The notes: generated from the sequence alone by a model not told the origin. A DNA stretch of 8,071 nt from Candidatus Latescibacterota bacterium (GCA_022821935.1 JAJECR010000113.1:1-8071), one strand, 5' to 3'. Counted from the stretch's first letter, positions 1 to 7,342 are shown. Program-made: numbers and translations.

Positions 1-68
1 CTATCAACAGAGGTATCAGCATGGTTTTTTACTCCAACATCTAGTTAAAACGGTTACCGATGCCATTT

Positions 69-140
69 GATTCCAATGAATCGACGTACAAGTCATGTAC
101 AAATCCGGGGTGCCTGGCCTTATGGATTCAACTTCGAATC
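69..140. repeat. Cluster of three short inverted repeats
   Basis: Three small dyads sit within 72 bases. GATTC-caat-GAATC lies at 69-82, GTACA-agtca-TGTAC at 86-100, and GATTC-aacttc-GAATC at 125-140. The first and third share the same 5-base arms with spacers of 4 and 6 bases. They could be operator half-sites for a dimeric regulator. Arms this short can also arise by chance in AT-richer DNA, and no regulator gene is adjacent in the window. Confidence 0.35.
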
Positions 141-179
141 AAAACCCGAATAACAACAGAAAAACATCGGGTTAACTGC

Positions 180-208
180 TTGACGATATACCACCGGACA
201 GGTAGTTT
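180..208 (+). promoter_or_regulatory. Weak sigma-70-like promoter candidate for the SanA-type gene
   Basis: TTGACG at 180-185 matches the -35 consensus at five of six bases. At 17 bases spacing the -10 position holds only TAGTTT (203-208), three of six matches. A better -10-like hexamer, TATAAC at 214-219, is too far from this -35. Distance to the gene start at 271 is reasonable. This is a guess from hexamer matching only. Confidence 0.2.
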
Positions 209-270
209 GATAGTATAACCCCAGTCCTTCTTCTCTGAAAGTCCCATTTCCCCCGAAACCACCCATCCCA

Positions 271-942
271 ATGCGAAGCATACCCGCATTTCGCTACCTT
301 CGGGCATTGACCAAAGTACTCGCGGCCATCGCCGTGACCGGTATCTTCGCAACAGTAGTAAACGACCTGTCCATCACCCGCAACGCTTCCGCCCGCCTGT
401 ACTATCTCGCCGACGATACCCCTGCATGCCGGGTGGCCCTCGTGCTGGGCACTTCCAAGTACGCTAGTGGAAAGGTGAACCGTTACTACCGCGCGCGCAT
501 CGAGGCTGCTTCCGAACTGTTTCACGCCGGCAAAATTCGTGCCATCCTGGTAAGCGGGGACGCGTCCACGCAATACTACGACGAGACGACCACGATGCAA
601 CGCGATCTGATTGAACTGGGCGTACCGGAAGACTACATCATGCTCGACTATGCCGGGGTCCGGACCCTGGATTCCATATTCCGGGCGAAGAAGGTGTTCG
701 GCCTGGACCGGGTCATCGTGGTTTCGCAGCAGTTTCACTGCGAACGGGCCCTCTACCTGGCGGACGCCGTCGAACTCGACGCGACGGGATTCTGTGCGGA
801 AGACGCCCCCGATGCCCCATCCCTGATGATCCGTGGACGGGAAACGCTGGCCCGGGTGATGGCGTTTGCGGACCTGAACATATTCGACACCCAGCCGCGT
901 TCCCTGGACCCGGGCGAGCAGGTCAAACGGGCCAGCAGGTGA
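271..942 (+). CDS. sanA: SanA/YdcF-type DUF218 membrane-anchored protein
   Basis: A 223-residue protein of the DUF218 (SanA/YdcF/ElyC) family. E. coli SanA has a similar length, an N-terminal membrane anchor and a periplasmic domain, and is linked to envelope barrier function and vancomycin tolerance at high temperature; its chemistry is not known. Here residues about 13-31 form one hydrophobic segment after a basic start. The domain follows, with VLGTSKY (58-64), VSGD (94-97), YYDE (102-105), RTLDS (131-135) and SQQFHCERAL (152-161), all typical of SanA-like members. The last 15 or so residues look disordered. The ATG at 271 has no clear Shine-Dalgarno sequence, but it places the anchor correctly. 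A 131-base gap separates it from the next gene, so it may be a separate transcript. The family call is firm; the role is inferred. Confidence 0.85.
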   Translation: MRSIPAFRYLRALTKVLAAIAVTGIFATVVNDLSITRNASARLYYLADDTPACRVALVLGTSKYASGKVNRYYRARIEAASELFHAGKIRAILVSGDASTQYYDETTTMQRDLIELGVPEDYIMLDYAGVRTLDSIFRAKKVFGLDRVIVVSQQFHCERALYLADAVELDATGFCAEDAPDAPSLMIRGRETLARVMAFADLNIFDTQPRSLDPGEQVKRASR

Positions 943-1073
943 GCACCGGCCGCGCGCCCTGGATCTGACATTCCGCTTGTCCTTCCCCCCTCCTCCGTAT
1001 ACATTCCGGTTTTCCTTTTGCAGTCCCATATCCCGTAATTCCGCCTCCTTGCCCGAAATGAAGAGGTACGCGC
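943..1073. promoter_or_regulatory. Intergenic gap, possible promoter for the kynureninase operon
   Basis: This 131-base gap is pyrimidine-rich on the plus strand. TTGTCC at 977-982 (four of six -35 matches) and TACATT at 1000-1005 (four of six -10 matches) are 17 bases apart, a weak sigma-70-like pair. The overlapping TATACA at 998-1003 has 15-base spacing. No strong hairpin terminator for the upstream gene is visible. The gap is the largest between plus-strand genes, so it is the likeliest place for an operon promoter. Confidence 0.25.
1061..1066 (+). promoter_or_regulatory. Ribosome binding site deciding a TTG start for kynureninase
   Basis: AAGAGG at 1061-1066 lies 7 bases before the TTG at 1074. 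The only nearby ATG (1058) is in another frame and leads to a non-homologous peptide, so this site supports TTG as the initiation codon. Confidence 0.55.
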
Positions 1074-1468
1074 TTGGAACACGACACTTCGCTCGAACGA
1101 GCGCGAGAACTGGACCGCCGCGACAGCCTGAACAGATTCCGGGACCGCTTTCTGATCGACGATCCCGAACTGATCTACCTGGACGGAAACTCCCTCGGCC
1201 GGGTACCGAAGGACGCCATCGCCCTGATGGAACGGCTGATCAGGCACCAGTGGGGTAACCGCCTGATCCGGGCGTGGAACGACGAATGGATGGAACTTTC
1301 CACGCGAATCGGCGCCAAGCTGGCCGGGCTGATCGGCGCGCTGCCGGACGAGGTGGTCATTGCAGACTCGACGTCGGTCAACCTGTTCAAGCTGATTACC
1401 GGCGCGCTCAAGGAGCGTCCCGGCCGGCGAAGAATCGTAACCGACAGCGTCAATTTCCCTTCCGACCT

Positions 1469-1478
1469 ATATATCTAA
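1469..1478 (+). other. Frameshift point in kynureninase
   Basis: The upstream frame reads Asp-Leu-Tyr-Ile and then hits TAA at 1476-1478. Homologous sequence resumes one base later at AAG 1477. The resumed frame has its own stop at 1438-1440, so the crossing must lie between 1441 and 1475, and family alignment puts it at the Tyr-Ile codons. The net change is one extra base or two missing bases. Comparison with remembered family members, which have one more residue after Tyr-Ile/Val, slightly favours a 2-base loss. The local sequence is a short TATATAT run. Confidence 0.8.
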
Positions 1479-2325
1479 GGCCGCGGCGGACCTGGTCGAT
1501 CCCGCGTACGAATTGGTCGTCCTCCCCGTCGATAACGGCTTCGCCGCGTCCGAAGACGCCCTGGACCGGGCCATCGACGAAGATACGGCGCTGGTGCTTC
1601 TTTCCCACGTCATGTACAAGTCCAGTTACATGTACGACATGGAGCGGATCACGGAAATCGCCCACAACCGCGACGCGATGATCCTGTGGGACCTGAGCCA
1701 TTCCGCCGGGGTCGTGCCGATGACATGCCATGACACGGGGGTCGATCTGGCGGTTGGTTCCACCTACAAGTACCTGAACGGTGGCCCGGGCGCCCCGGCT
1801 TTTCTATACGTGCGAGACGACCTGCAGTCCCGGCTGGCCAATCCGATTTCAGGATGGTTCGGCCACCGCAGGCAGTTCTATTTCGACACCGAGTTCGAAC
1901 CGGCTTCCGGCATTGACCGCTATCTCACGGGCACGCCGTCGGTCCTGTCCCTGGCCATGATCGAACCCGGCGTGGATCTCGCCCTCGAAGCCGGAACAGG
2001 GCCCGTCCGCGCCAAGTCGCTCGACCAGTCCGAGTACCTGGTCTCCCTCTGGGAGTCCGGACTGAAACCTCTCGGGTTTACGCTGAATTCCCCCCGGAAC
2101 GGTGCGCAGAGGGGGTCGCACATCTCTTTCGGCCACAACGAGGGATATCGCATCGACCAGGCGATCCGGGAGGAGAAAAAGGTCATTACCGATTTCCGCA
2201 TGCCCGATAACATACGGCTGGGCATCGCACCGCTTTACACGACTTACGAGGAATTGCACGCTGCCGTGCACGCCCTGAGCGAGGTCGTAGCGTCGGGTTC
2301 CTTTCAGCACTACAGCGACGTCATC

Positions 2326-2332
2326 AAGGGAG
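2326..2332 (+). promoter_or_regulatory. Ribosome binding site for the iron alcohol dehydrogenase
   Basis: AAGGGAG lies inside the last codons of kynureninase, 10 bases before the ATG at 2343. The start follows the previous stop by 2 bases, an arrangement typical of translational coupling. Confidence 0.6.
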
Positions 2333-2342
2333 TTACCTGACG

Positions 2343-3506
2343 ATGGCCGGCCCCGTACAGATCAACATTCCCTCCATCATTATCAACGGGGCGGGCGCAA
2401 GCGACGAAGCCGCCCCACAGGCCGTCCGGGCTGGGCTGAAGCGTGTACTGGTGGTCTCCGACCCTTTCCTGGTCGAGCAGGGCCTGCCCGCCCGCATTGC
2501 CGACCAGTGCCGCCAGGCGGGGATCGAATCGCACGTCTACGGCGGCGTGACGCCCGAACCGACGGATGTGAACGTCGAAGAAGGGCTGGATATACTCGGA
2601 AAAACCGGATGCGACGGCGTCATCGCGGTCGGCGGTGGAAGCAGCATCGACGTGGGCAAGGGCATCGCGGTCATGGCTGCCAACGACGGTCCCCTTTCCG
2701 AGTATGCCGGCTATCACCGGATACCCCGGCCCGGCCTGCCGCTGTTCGCCATTCCCACGACGGCCGGCACGGGCAGTGAAATGACCCGTGTGACCGTCAT
2801 CACGGATACGCGCCGGAACGTGAAGATGATGATGCTGGACGCCCATCTCCTGCCGACGGCGGCCTTTGTCGACTACACGCTGACCCTGTCCATGCCCCGG
2901 CCGCTGACGGCCAACGTGGGCGTGGATACGCTGACCCACGGGATCGAAGCCTACGTGTCGCGCAAGGCGGGCACGATGACGGACGCGCTCGCCCTTTCCT
3001 GTGTCGGCCTTGTCGGCAGGCACCTTGTCCAGGCCTGGAAGCATCCCGGCGACCACGAGGCCCGAAAGGGCATGATGGAAGCGGCCTCCCTGGGCGGCAT
3101 GGCCTTCGCCAACAGCTCGGTCTGTCTCGTGCACGGCATGAGCAGGCCCCTCGGCGCGGTCTTCCATCTTCCCCACGGCCTGAGCAACTCCGTTTTGTTG
3201 CCGGCCGTCACCCGGTTCAGCGTACCGGCGGCACCCGATCGGTACGCGGCCCTCGCCCGCAAGCTCGGGTGGGCTGGGGAAGGGGACGATTCGCAGACGG
3301 CCTGCGAAAGGCTTGTCGACGGTCTGCAGAAATTGAATGATACAGTCCAGATCCCCGGGCTGCGGGACTGCGGCATAACGCAAGAGGCCCTGACGGCCGC
3401 GCTGGACAAGATGGCCGATGACGCCCTCGCGTCGGGTAGTCCGCAGAACAATCCGCGCGTTCCGACGGCGGACGAAATCAAATCGCTCTACCTGGAAGCC
3501 TACTGA
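2343..3506 (+). CDS. Iron-containing (group III) alcohol dehydrogenase
   Basis: This 387-residue protein has the usual length for the FucO/DhaT-like group III alcohol dehydrogenases, cytoplasmic enzymes that interconvert alcohols and aldehydes or ketones with NAD(P). The N-terminal dinucleotide domain shows VVSD (37-40) and GGGSSIDVGK (97-106). It is followed by PTTAGTGSE (138-146), which also belongs to the cofactor-binding region. The metal ligands expected from FucO are all present: Asp195 and His199 in VDTLTHGIEAY, His264 in LVHGMSRPLGA and His278 in LPHGLSN. Asp40, at the position of FucO Asp39, favours NAD over NADP. The reading frame is intact, unlike its upstream neighbour. It probably shares a transcript with kynureninase and the SDR gene. 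The substrate cannot be read from sequence; a lactaldehyde, diol, or 4-hydroxybutyrate type are all possible. Confidence 0.92.
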   Translation: MAGPVQINIPSIIINGAGASDEAAPQAVRAGLKRVLVVSDPFLVEQGLPARIADQCRQAGIESHVYGGVTPEPTDVNVEEGLDILGKTGCDGVIAVGGGSSIDVGKGIAVMAANDGPLSEYAGYHRIPRPGLPLFAIPTTAGTGSEMTRVTVITDTRRNVKMMMLDAHLLPTAAFVDYTLTLSMPRPLTANVGVDTLTHGIEAYVSRKAGTMTDALALSCVGLVGRHLVQAWKHPGDHEARKGMMEAASLGGMAFANSSVCLVHGMSRPLGAVFHLPHGLSNSVLLPAVTRFSVPAAPDRYAALARKLGWAGEGDDSQTACERLVDGLQKLNDTVQIPGLRDCGITQEALTAALDKMADDALASGSPQNNPRVPTADEIKSLYLEAY

Positions 3507-3515
3507 AAGCACCCC

Positions 3516-4337
3516 ATGGCGTTTAACACGTTACTCATCGGCGGACGGGGGACGATCGGGTCCGGACTCCGGCTGTACCTGCCGGAGATGGATGAAAGAT
3601 ACCGGTTCTGTTCCATCGACCTGCCCGGCGCGCCCGACAGGGCCGGATGCCGCGGCGGCGAAGGCCGGGCCGACCGGGCTGACCGGGCTGACCGGATCAT
3701 CGACATGAACATCGTCGAAGAACCGGAGAGATTCAGGGCCATGCTGCCCGGATTCGATCTCGTCGTCTACCTGGCCCGGCAGGGCGATCTCGCCGCAATG
3801 AACCGGATGACGGACCTGGTGTTCGAATCGGTGCTGGGACTCGACCACGGCCCCCTGATCGTGGGTTCGAGCTCGGTGCACGCGGTGGACGACGCCTATC
3901 GCTTTTTCGAATCGGGCGCGTACGCGCTGATCGCGGAACGAAGGTTCGATGCGATCCGAAACTGGCCCGCGCCGATCTCCGCGCACCTGCCCGCCTGCCC
4001 GATCAACGACTACGGCCGTGAAAAGGCCTATGTCGAGACCTGGGTGGAACGGGCGGCAGATCAGGGCCGCGGTGCGCTCGCGGTCCGCTGGGGCGGCGTG
4101 AACACCGGCAACACGCCCATCGTGGAGGAACGGGGGTATTTCGCCGTATGGTGCCATCAGCAGGACGCGGCGGCCATGGTCCACGCCGCCTACTCGGCCC
4201 ATCGCAACGGCACGCTGCCCCCGGGGCGGCACTATTTCGTCATTTCAGACAACACGTACAACATCTTCGACATTCAGACGCCGAGGGAAGAGATCGGCTA
4301 CCTGCCCCGGCACAACGCCGAGACTTTCTACCGTTGA
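3516..4337 (+). CDS. NAD-dependent epimerase/dehydratase-family (extended SDR) protein, uronate-dehydrogenase-like
   Basis: A 273-residue Rossmann-fold protein. It has the cofactor motif GGRGTIG (9-15), an acidic end of the second strand at Asp35 (suggesting NAD), SSS (118-120) and the catalytic pair Tyr166-Lys170 in YGREK. The overall order, RWGGVN (191-196) and the C-terminal IGYLPRHNAE resemble uronate dehydrogenase and related sugar epimerase-like proteins, so oxidation of a sugar acid is one possibility. Between the second strand and an expected Asp-Ile segment (63-66) there is a charged insertion of repeated Arg-Ala-Asp (51-60). The ATG at 3516 is 9 bases after the dehydrogenase stop; only a weak GAAAG precedes it. 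Fold and active site are clear. The substrate is unknown. Confidence 0.82.
   Translation: MAFNTLLIGGRGTIGSGLRLYLPEMDERYRFCSIDLPGAPDRAGCRGGEGRADRADRADRIIDMNIVEEPERFRAMLPGFDLVVYLARQGDLAAMNRMTDLVFESVLGLDHGPLIVGSSSVHAVDDAYRFFESGAYALIAERRFDAIRNWPAPISAHLPACPINDYGREKAYVETWVERAADQGRGALAVRWGGVNTGNTPIVEERGYFAVWCHQQDAAAMVHAAYSAHRNGTLPPGRHYFVISDNTYNIFDIQTPREEIGYLPRHNAETFYR
3667..3693 (+). repeat. 9-base tandem repeat encoding Arg-Ala-Asp units
   Basis: Three copies of a 9-base unit: GGGCCGACC (3667-3675), then GGGCTGACC twice (3676-3684 and 3685-3693). In frame they give residues 51-60, Arg-Ala-Asp three times plus Arg. The unit length keeps the frame, so slippage would change loop length without breaking the protein. 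Confidence 0.85.
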
Positions 4338-4350
4338 CCATTATCTGACC

Positions 4351-4354
4351 GGAG
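4351..4354 (+). promoter_or_regulatory. Candidate ribosome binding site for the GGT-family gene
   Basis: GGAG lies 13 bases before ATG 4368, somewhat longer than optimal. It is the only Shine-Dalgarno-like sequence in the 30-base gap after the SDR gene. Confidence 0.4.
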
Positions 4355-4367
4355 TATAACACAGACC

Positions 4368-6010
4368 ATGCGATATGATCCCTACACATACCGAGGCTCG
4401 CGGCGCTCGGTCGTCATGGCGCCCAGAGGCATGGTGGCCGCGAGCCAGCCGCTGGCCGCCCAGGCGGGCATTGATATCCTCAAGGCGGGCGGAAACGCCA
4501 TTGACGCGGCCATCGCCGTCAACGCGGCCCTCGGCGTGGTGGAACCCATGTCCTGCGGTATCGGCGGCGACCTGTTCGCCATCGTATGGGAGGCCGAAAG
4601 CGGCGAGCTCACCGGTCTCAACGCGAGCGGAAGGGCGCCCTACGCGGCCACGATCGAGCACTATGCCGGACTGGGATACGACTACGTACCCGATACCGGC
4701 CCCTTGAACTGGTCCGTGCCGGGCTGCGTCGACGGCTGGGACTGCCTCCTGGACCGCTTCGGCACCATGTCCATGGCAAAGGTGCTGGAACCCGCTATCG
4801 ACTACGCGGAGAACGGTTTCCCCGTTTCGGACATCATCGCGCGGGACTGGGCGGGGTCCACGTCGCTGCTGGAGCCCTGGCCTGAGTCATCCGGGTCTAT
4901 CTGCCCGGCGGCCGGGCTCCCGAACCCGGTTCGGTATTCCGTAATCCGGACCTGGCCCGATCCTACCGCATTCTGGCCGAAGGCGGCCGAGACGCGTTCT
5001 ACCACGGCGAAATCGCCGACGCCATCGTGGCCTGTTCGCGCGACGCGGGCGGACTGTTCAGCCCCGAAGATTTCCGGGACCACGTGTCGACCTGGGACGA
5101 TCCGGTCTGCGTGAATTACCGGGGCCATACGGTCTGGGAACTGCCACCGAGCGGGCAGGGTATCGCCGCCCTGCAGATCCTGAACATCCTGGAAGGCTAC
5201 GACCTCGTCGAAACGGGCTGCCAGTCCGCGGAGACGCTGCACCTGCAGATCGAAGCCAAGAAACTCGCCTACGCAGACCGCGCCGTGTTCTACGCCGACC
5301 CCGCCTTCGCGGACGTGCCCGTGGAATCCCTGCTGTCCCGGGAATACGCCGATAGGCAGCGCGGCCGCATCCATCGGGACCGGGCGGCGGTCGACGTCCC
5401 GGCCGGCGATCCCATCCTGCAACACGGGGACACGGCCTACATGACGGTCGTTGATGAAGCGCGCAACGCCGTCTCCTTCATCCAGAGCATCTTCCGGGGA
5501 TTCGGTTCTGGTATTGTACCGGAGCGCACCGGGTTTCCGATCCAGAACAGGGGACAGTTGTTTTCACTGGATCCGGCGCACCGCAACGCCCTGGTTCCCC
5601 ACAAACGCCCCTTCCACACCATCATCCCCGCCATGGTGACGCAGGACGGCCGGCCCTGGCTCACCTTCGGCCTGATGGGCGGCGCCATGCAGCCGCAGGG
5701 TCACGCGCAGGTCCTCTGCAACATGATCGATTTCGGCATGGACGTGCAGGAAGCGGGCGACGCCCCGCGCTTCCAGCATTACGGTTCGGCCGAGCCCACC
5801 GGCGCCCCCATGGAGGCCGGCGGGGGCAGGCTCACCGTGGAGGACGGCATCAGTGAAGAGACCTTCCGGCGGCTCGCCGAAAAGGGCCACCGGATTGTCC
5901 GGTCCCCCCACGGGTACGGCGGCTACCAGGCGATACGCATAGACCTGGATACGGGCATGCTGCACGGCGCGTCGGAGCCCCGCAAGGACGGATGCGCGAT
6001 CGGGTACTAG
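4368..6010 (+). pseudogene. Gamma-glutamyltransferase-family Ntn hydrolase (YwrD/HpxW-like), interrupted by one frameshift
   Basis: The gamma-glutamyltransferase family contains self-cleaving N-terminal nucleophile hydrolases acting on gamma-glutamyl or other amide bonds. The first frame gives AAGIDILKAGGNAIDAAIA, VEPMSCGIGGD and a normal large-subunit start up to about Pro-Glu-Ser (4881-4889). The other frame then continues VYLPGGRAPEPGSVFRNPDLA, FYHGEIADAI and SPEDF. The cleavage and nucleophile Thr is in HGDTAYMTVVD (ACG 5432-5434, about residue 356 of a restored 547). SFIQSIFRGFGSG, QNRGQLFSL and GGAMQPQGHAQ follow; these variants are typical of YwrD and oxamate amidohydrolase HpxW rather than classical periplasmic Ggt. 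There is no signal peptide, so the product would be cytoplasmic. As written the frame is broken and the nucleophile half is separated from the N-terminal half. It is the last gene of the operon. Confidence 0.88.
4886..4895 (+). other. Frameshift point in the GGT-family gene
   Basis: The upstream frame matches the family up to Glu-Ser-Ser and then gives unrelated residues to a stop at 5112-5114. The downstream frame matches from GTC 4895 (Val-Tyr-Leu-Pro) and has its own TGA at 4883-4885, so the crossing lies after 4885. Loss of one base around 4887-4893 restores an uninterrupted 547-residue protein. No long homopolymer is present, only GGG at 4893-4895. Confidence 0.8.
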
Positions 6011-6023
6011 CAGGGTGTAACCG

Positions 6024-6063
6024 CTTACCTAGCGCAGACTCGGCAGCCAGGTAGCGAGGTAAG
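6024..6063. terminator. Weak stem-loop at the convergent junction
   Basis: CTTACCT (6024-6030) pairs with AGGTAAG (6057-6063) around a 26-base loop. It begins in the 18-base gap between the two convergent stops (6008-6010 and 6029-6031) and runs into the 3' end of dctM. A 7-base stem with a long loop and no T tract is weak, so Rho-independent termination is doubtful. Nothing better is visible between the converging genes. Confidence 0.2.
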
Positions 6064-7342
6064 GCGTGTAGACCAGCAAACTCAGGCAGATGAGCTGTAT
6101 GACGATAAAAGGCAGAATACCCCGGTAGATATGTCGGGTCTGCACTTCGGGCGGCGCTACGCCTTTGAGATAGAACAGGGAGAACCCAAAGGGTGGCGTG
6201 AGGAAGGAAGTCTGCAGGTTCACCGCGATCAGGATACCGAGCCACAGCAGATCGACTCCGAAGGCGATGAAAATCGGCGTGACGACCGGCACGATGATGT
6301 AGGTGATCTGGATGAAGTCGATAAAGAACCCGGCGATGAAGATCATGACGAGGACCAGGGCGAGGAAGGCGTAGGTGCTCAGGTTGGCGTCCATGATCAG
6401 GCTGGTCATGTACGCGTCGCCCTTCATGCCCCGGAAGACCAGACCGAAGGCCTCGGCCCCCACCAGCACGAAGAAGACCATGCACGTGATATGCGTGCAC
6501 TCCTTCATGACCGCCTTCAGCGTTTCATAGGAGAATTTGCCCTGGAAGACGGTGAGCAGGGTAGCGCCCAGCGCGCCCACGGCCGCCGCTTCAGTTGGCG
6601 AGGTGATCCCCGCGAAGATGGAGCCCAGCACGACGGTCATCAGGCCCAGGGGTAGCAGGAAGGCCCTGATGATCTTCCTGAACATGCCGCTCTCCCGGAA
6701 CGCGGCCAGTTCCTCGGCGGGCATGGCGGGGGCCTCGGTGGGTTTGAACAGGGCGACGATGGAGATCCATACGAGGTACATGCCCACTAGGATGGCGCCG
6801 GGGATAACGGCGCCGATGAACATGTCGCCGACCGACACGTTGAGGATGCTCCCGAGCAGCACGAGCACCACACTGGGCGGGATGATCTGTCCGAGCGTAC
6901 CCGACGCGGCGATCGTCCCTGTCGCCACCTGGGGACTGTAGCCCCGCCTCAGCATGGTAGGCAGGCTGAGCAGGCCCATGGTCACGACCGTCGCCCCCAC
7001 GATGCCCGTCGACGCGCCAAGTAGCGCTCCCACGATCACGACCGCCACGGCGAGTCCGCCCCGCAGCCGGCCGAAGAGCAGGGCCATGGTCTCCAGCATG
7101 TCCTCCGCCAGTCCGGATTTCTCCAGCATGACGCCCATGTAGACGAAGAGGGGCACGGCGAGCAGGACGTAATTCGTCATGACGCCCCAGATGCGCAGGG
7201 GCAGCAGGTTGAAGAAATCCGCCCCGAAGGTCATCAGCCCGAGCAGTACGGACACGCCGCCGAGGGTGAAGGCGACCGGGTACCCCATCAGGAGCATCAG
7301 GAAGAGGACCGCGAACAGGATGAGCGGCATGGCTTCGATCAA
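6029..7342 (-). CDS. dctM: TRAP transporter large permease subunit DctM (FcbT3-type)
   Basis: A 437-residue membrane protein of the DctM family. This is the large subunit of tripartite ATP-independent periplasmic transporters, which use sodium or proton gradients to import organic acids. Hydrophobic segments run through most of its length, with the hallmarks GALLGASTGIVGATVV (105-120), SGTLGQIIPPSVVLVLLG (147-164), SPTEAAAVGALGA (248-260) and LQTSFLTPPFGFSLFYLKG (376-394). The IIPPS and FLTPPFG wording resembles the FcbT3 mannitol/chloroaromatic group. The start is TTG at 7342, overlapping the dctQ stop in TTGA. A strong Shine-Dalgarno lies 7 bases upstream, whereas the Met at codon 5 is poorly placed. 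The length is standard and the frame intact. Confidence 0.95.
   Translation of the reverse strand: MIEAMPLILFAVLFLMLLMGYPVAFTLGGVSVLLGLMTFGADFFNLLPLRIWGVMTNYVLLAVPLFVYMGVMLEKSGLAEDMLETMALLFGRLRGGLAVAVVIVGALLGASTGIVGATVVTMGLLSLPTMLRRGYSPQVATGTIAASGTLGQIIPPSVVLVLLGSILNVSVGDMFIGAVIPGAILVGMYLVWISIVALFKPTEAPAMPAEELAAFRESGMFRKIIRAFLLPLGLMTVVLGSIFAGITSPTEAAAVGALGATLLTVFQGKFSYETLKAVMKECTHITCMVFFVLVGAEAFGLVFRGMKGDAYMTSLIMDANLSTYAFLALVLVMIFIAGFFIDFIQITYIIVPVVTPIFIAFGVDLLWLGILIAVNLQTSFLTPPFGFSLFYLKGVAPPEVQTRHIYRGILPFIVIQLICLSLLVYTPYLATWLPSLR

Larger units (their letters stand above)
1..270. other. AT-richer non-coding leader upstream of the SanA-type gene
   Basis: I see no credible coding region here. 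By my count the first 240 bases are about 42% GC, well below the roughly 65% of the genes that follow. The stretch contains a run of six T at 25-30, three short inverted repeats between 69 and 140, and a weak promoter candidate at 180-208. Reading frames crossing it on the minus strand are antisense shadows of the next gene without family resemblance. It is best read as an intergenic regulatory region, possibly including the end of an upstream transcript cut by the window edge. Confidence 0.6.
1074..2340 (+). pseudogene. kynU: Kynureninase (L-kynurenine hydrolase), interrupted by one frameshift
   Basis: Kynureninase is a PLP enzyme of the aminotransferase fold that cleaves L-kynurenine to anthranilate and L-alanine in the cytoplasm. 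The first 134 codons (from TTG 1074) carry YLDGNSLG (35-42), the phosphate-contact stretch STSVNLFK (99-106) and NFPSD (127-131), whose Phe stacks on the PLP ring. They end at TAA 1476-1478. The frame starting at 1477 continues with DLSHSAG (1690-1710), the lysine in STYKYLNGGPG (AAG 1768-1770, about residue 232), GWFGHRRQF, TGTPSVLSLA and the C-terminal IRLGIAPLY segment that binds the substrate carboxylate. Rejoined, it is about 421 residues, normal for the family. All recognisable active-site motifs are present. As written the gene is broken and neither half should be active. Sequence error, recent mutation or, less likely, +1 recoding could explain it. Confidence 0.88.

Noticed and set aside
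172..1029. A 285-codon minus-strand open frame over the SanA-type gene
   Set aside because: The opposite strand has clear DUF218 motifs. The antisense product is low in hydrophobic pattern and resembles no family I know.
977..1258. Small plus-strand open frame across the kynureninase start, containing the ATG at 1058
   Set aside because: Its downstream portion lies in another frame of well-conserved kynureninase sequence, and the peptide is Arg/Pro-rich without similarity to known proteins.
2310..3512. A 400-codon open frame on the minus strand opposite the alcohol dehydrogenase
   Set aside because: It is fully antisense to a gene with all metal ligands in place, shows no recognisable domain, and is rich in Arg, Gly and His as expected from the complement of GC-rich codons.
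3531..4232. A 233-codon minus-strand open frame over the SDR gene
   Set aside because: Antisense shadow in high-GC DNA; the plus strand has the Rossmann and YxxxK motifs.
5889..5903. Perfect dyad ACCGGA-ttg-TCCGGT considered as a terminator or operator
   Set aside because: It lies inside the conserved C-terminal part of the GGT-family gene, has no T tract, and short GC dyads are expected by chance.
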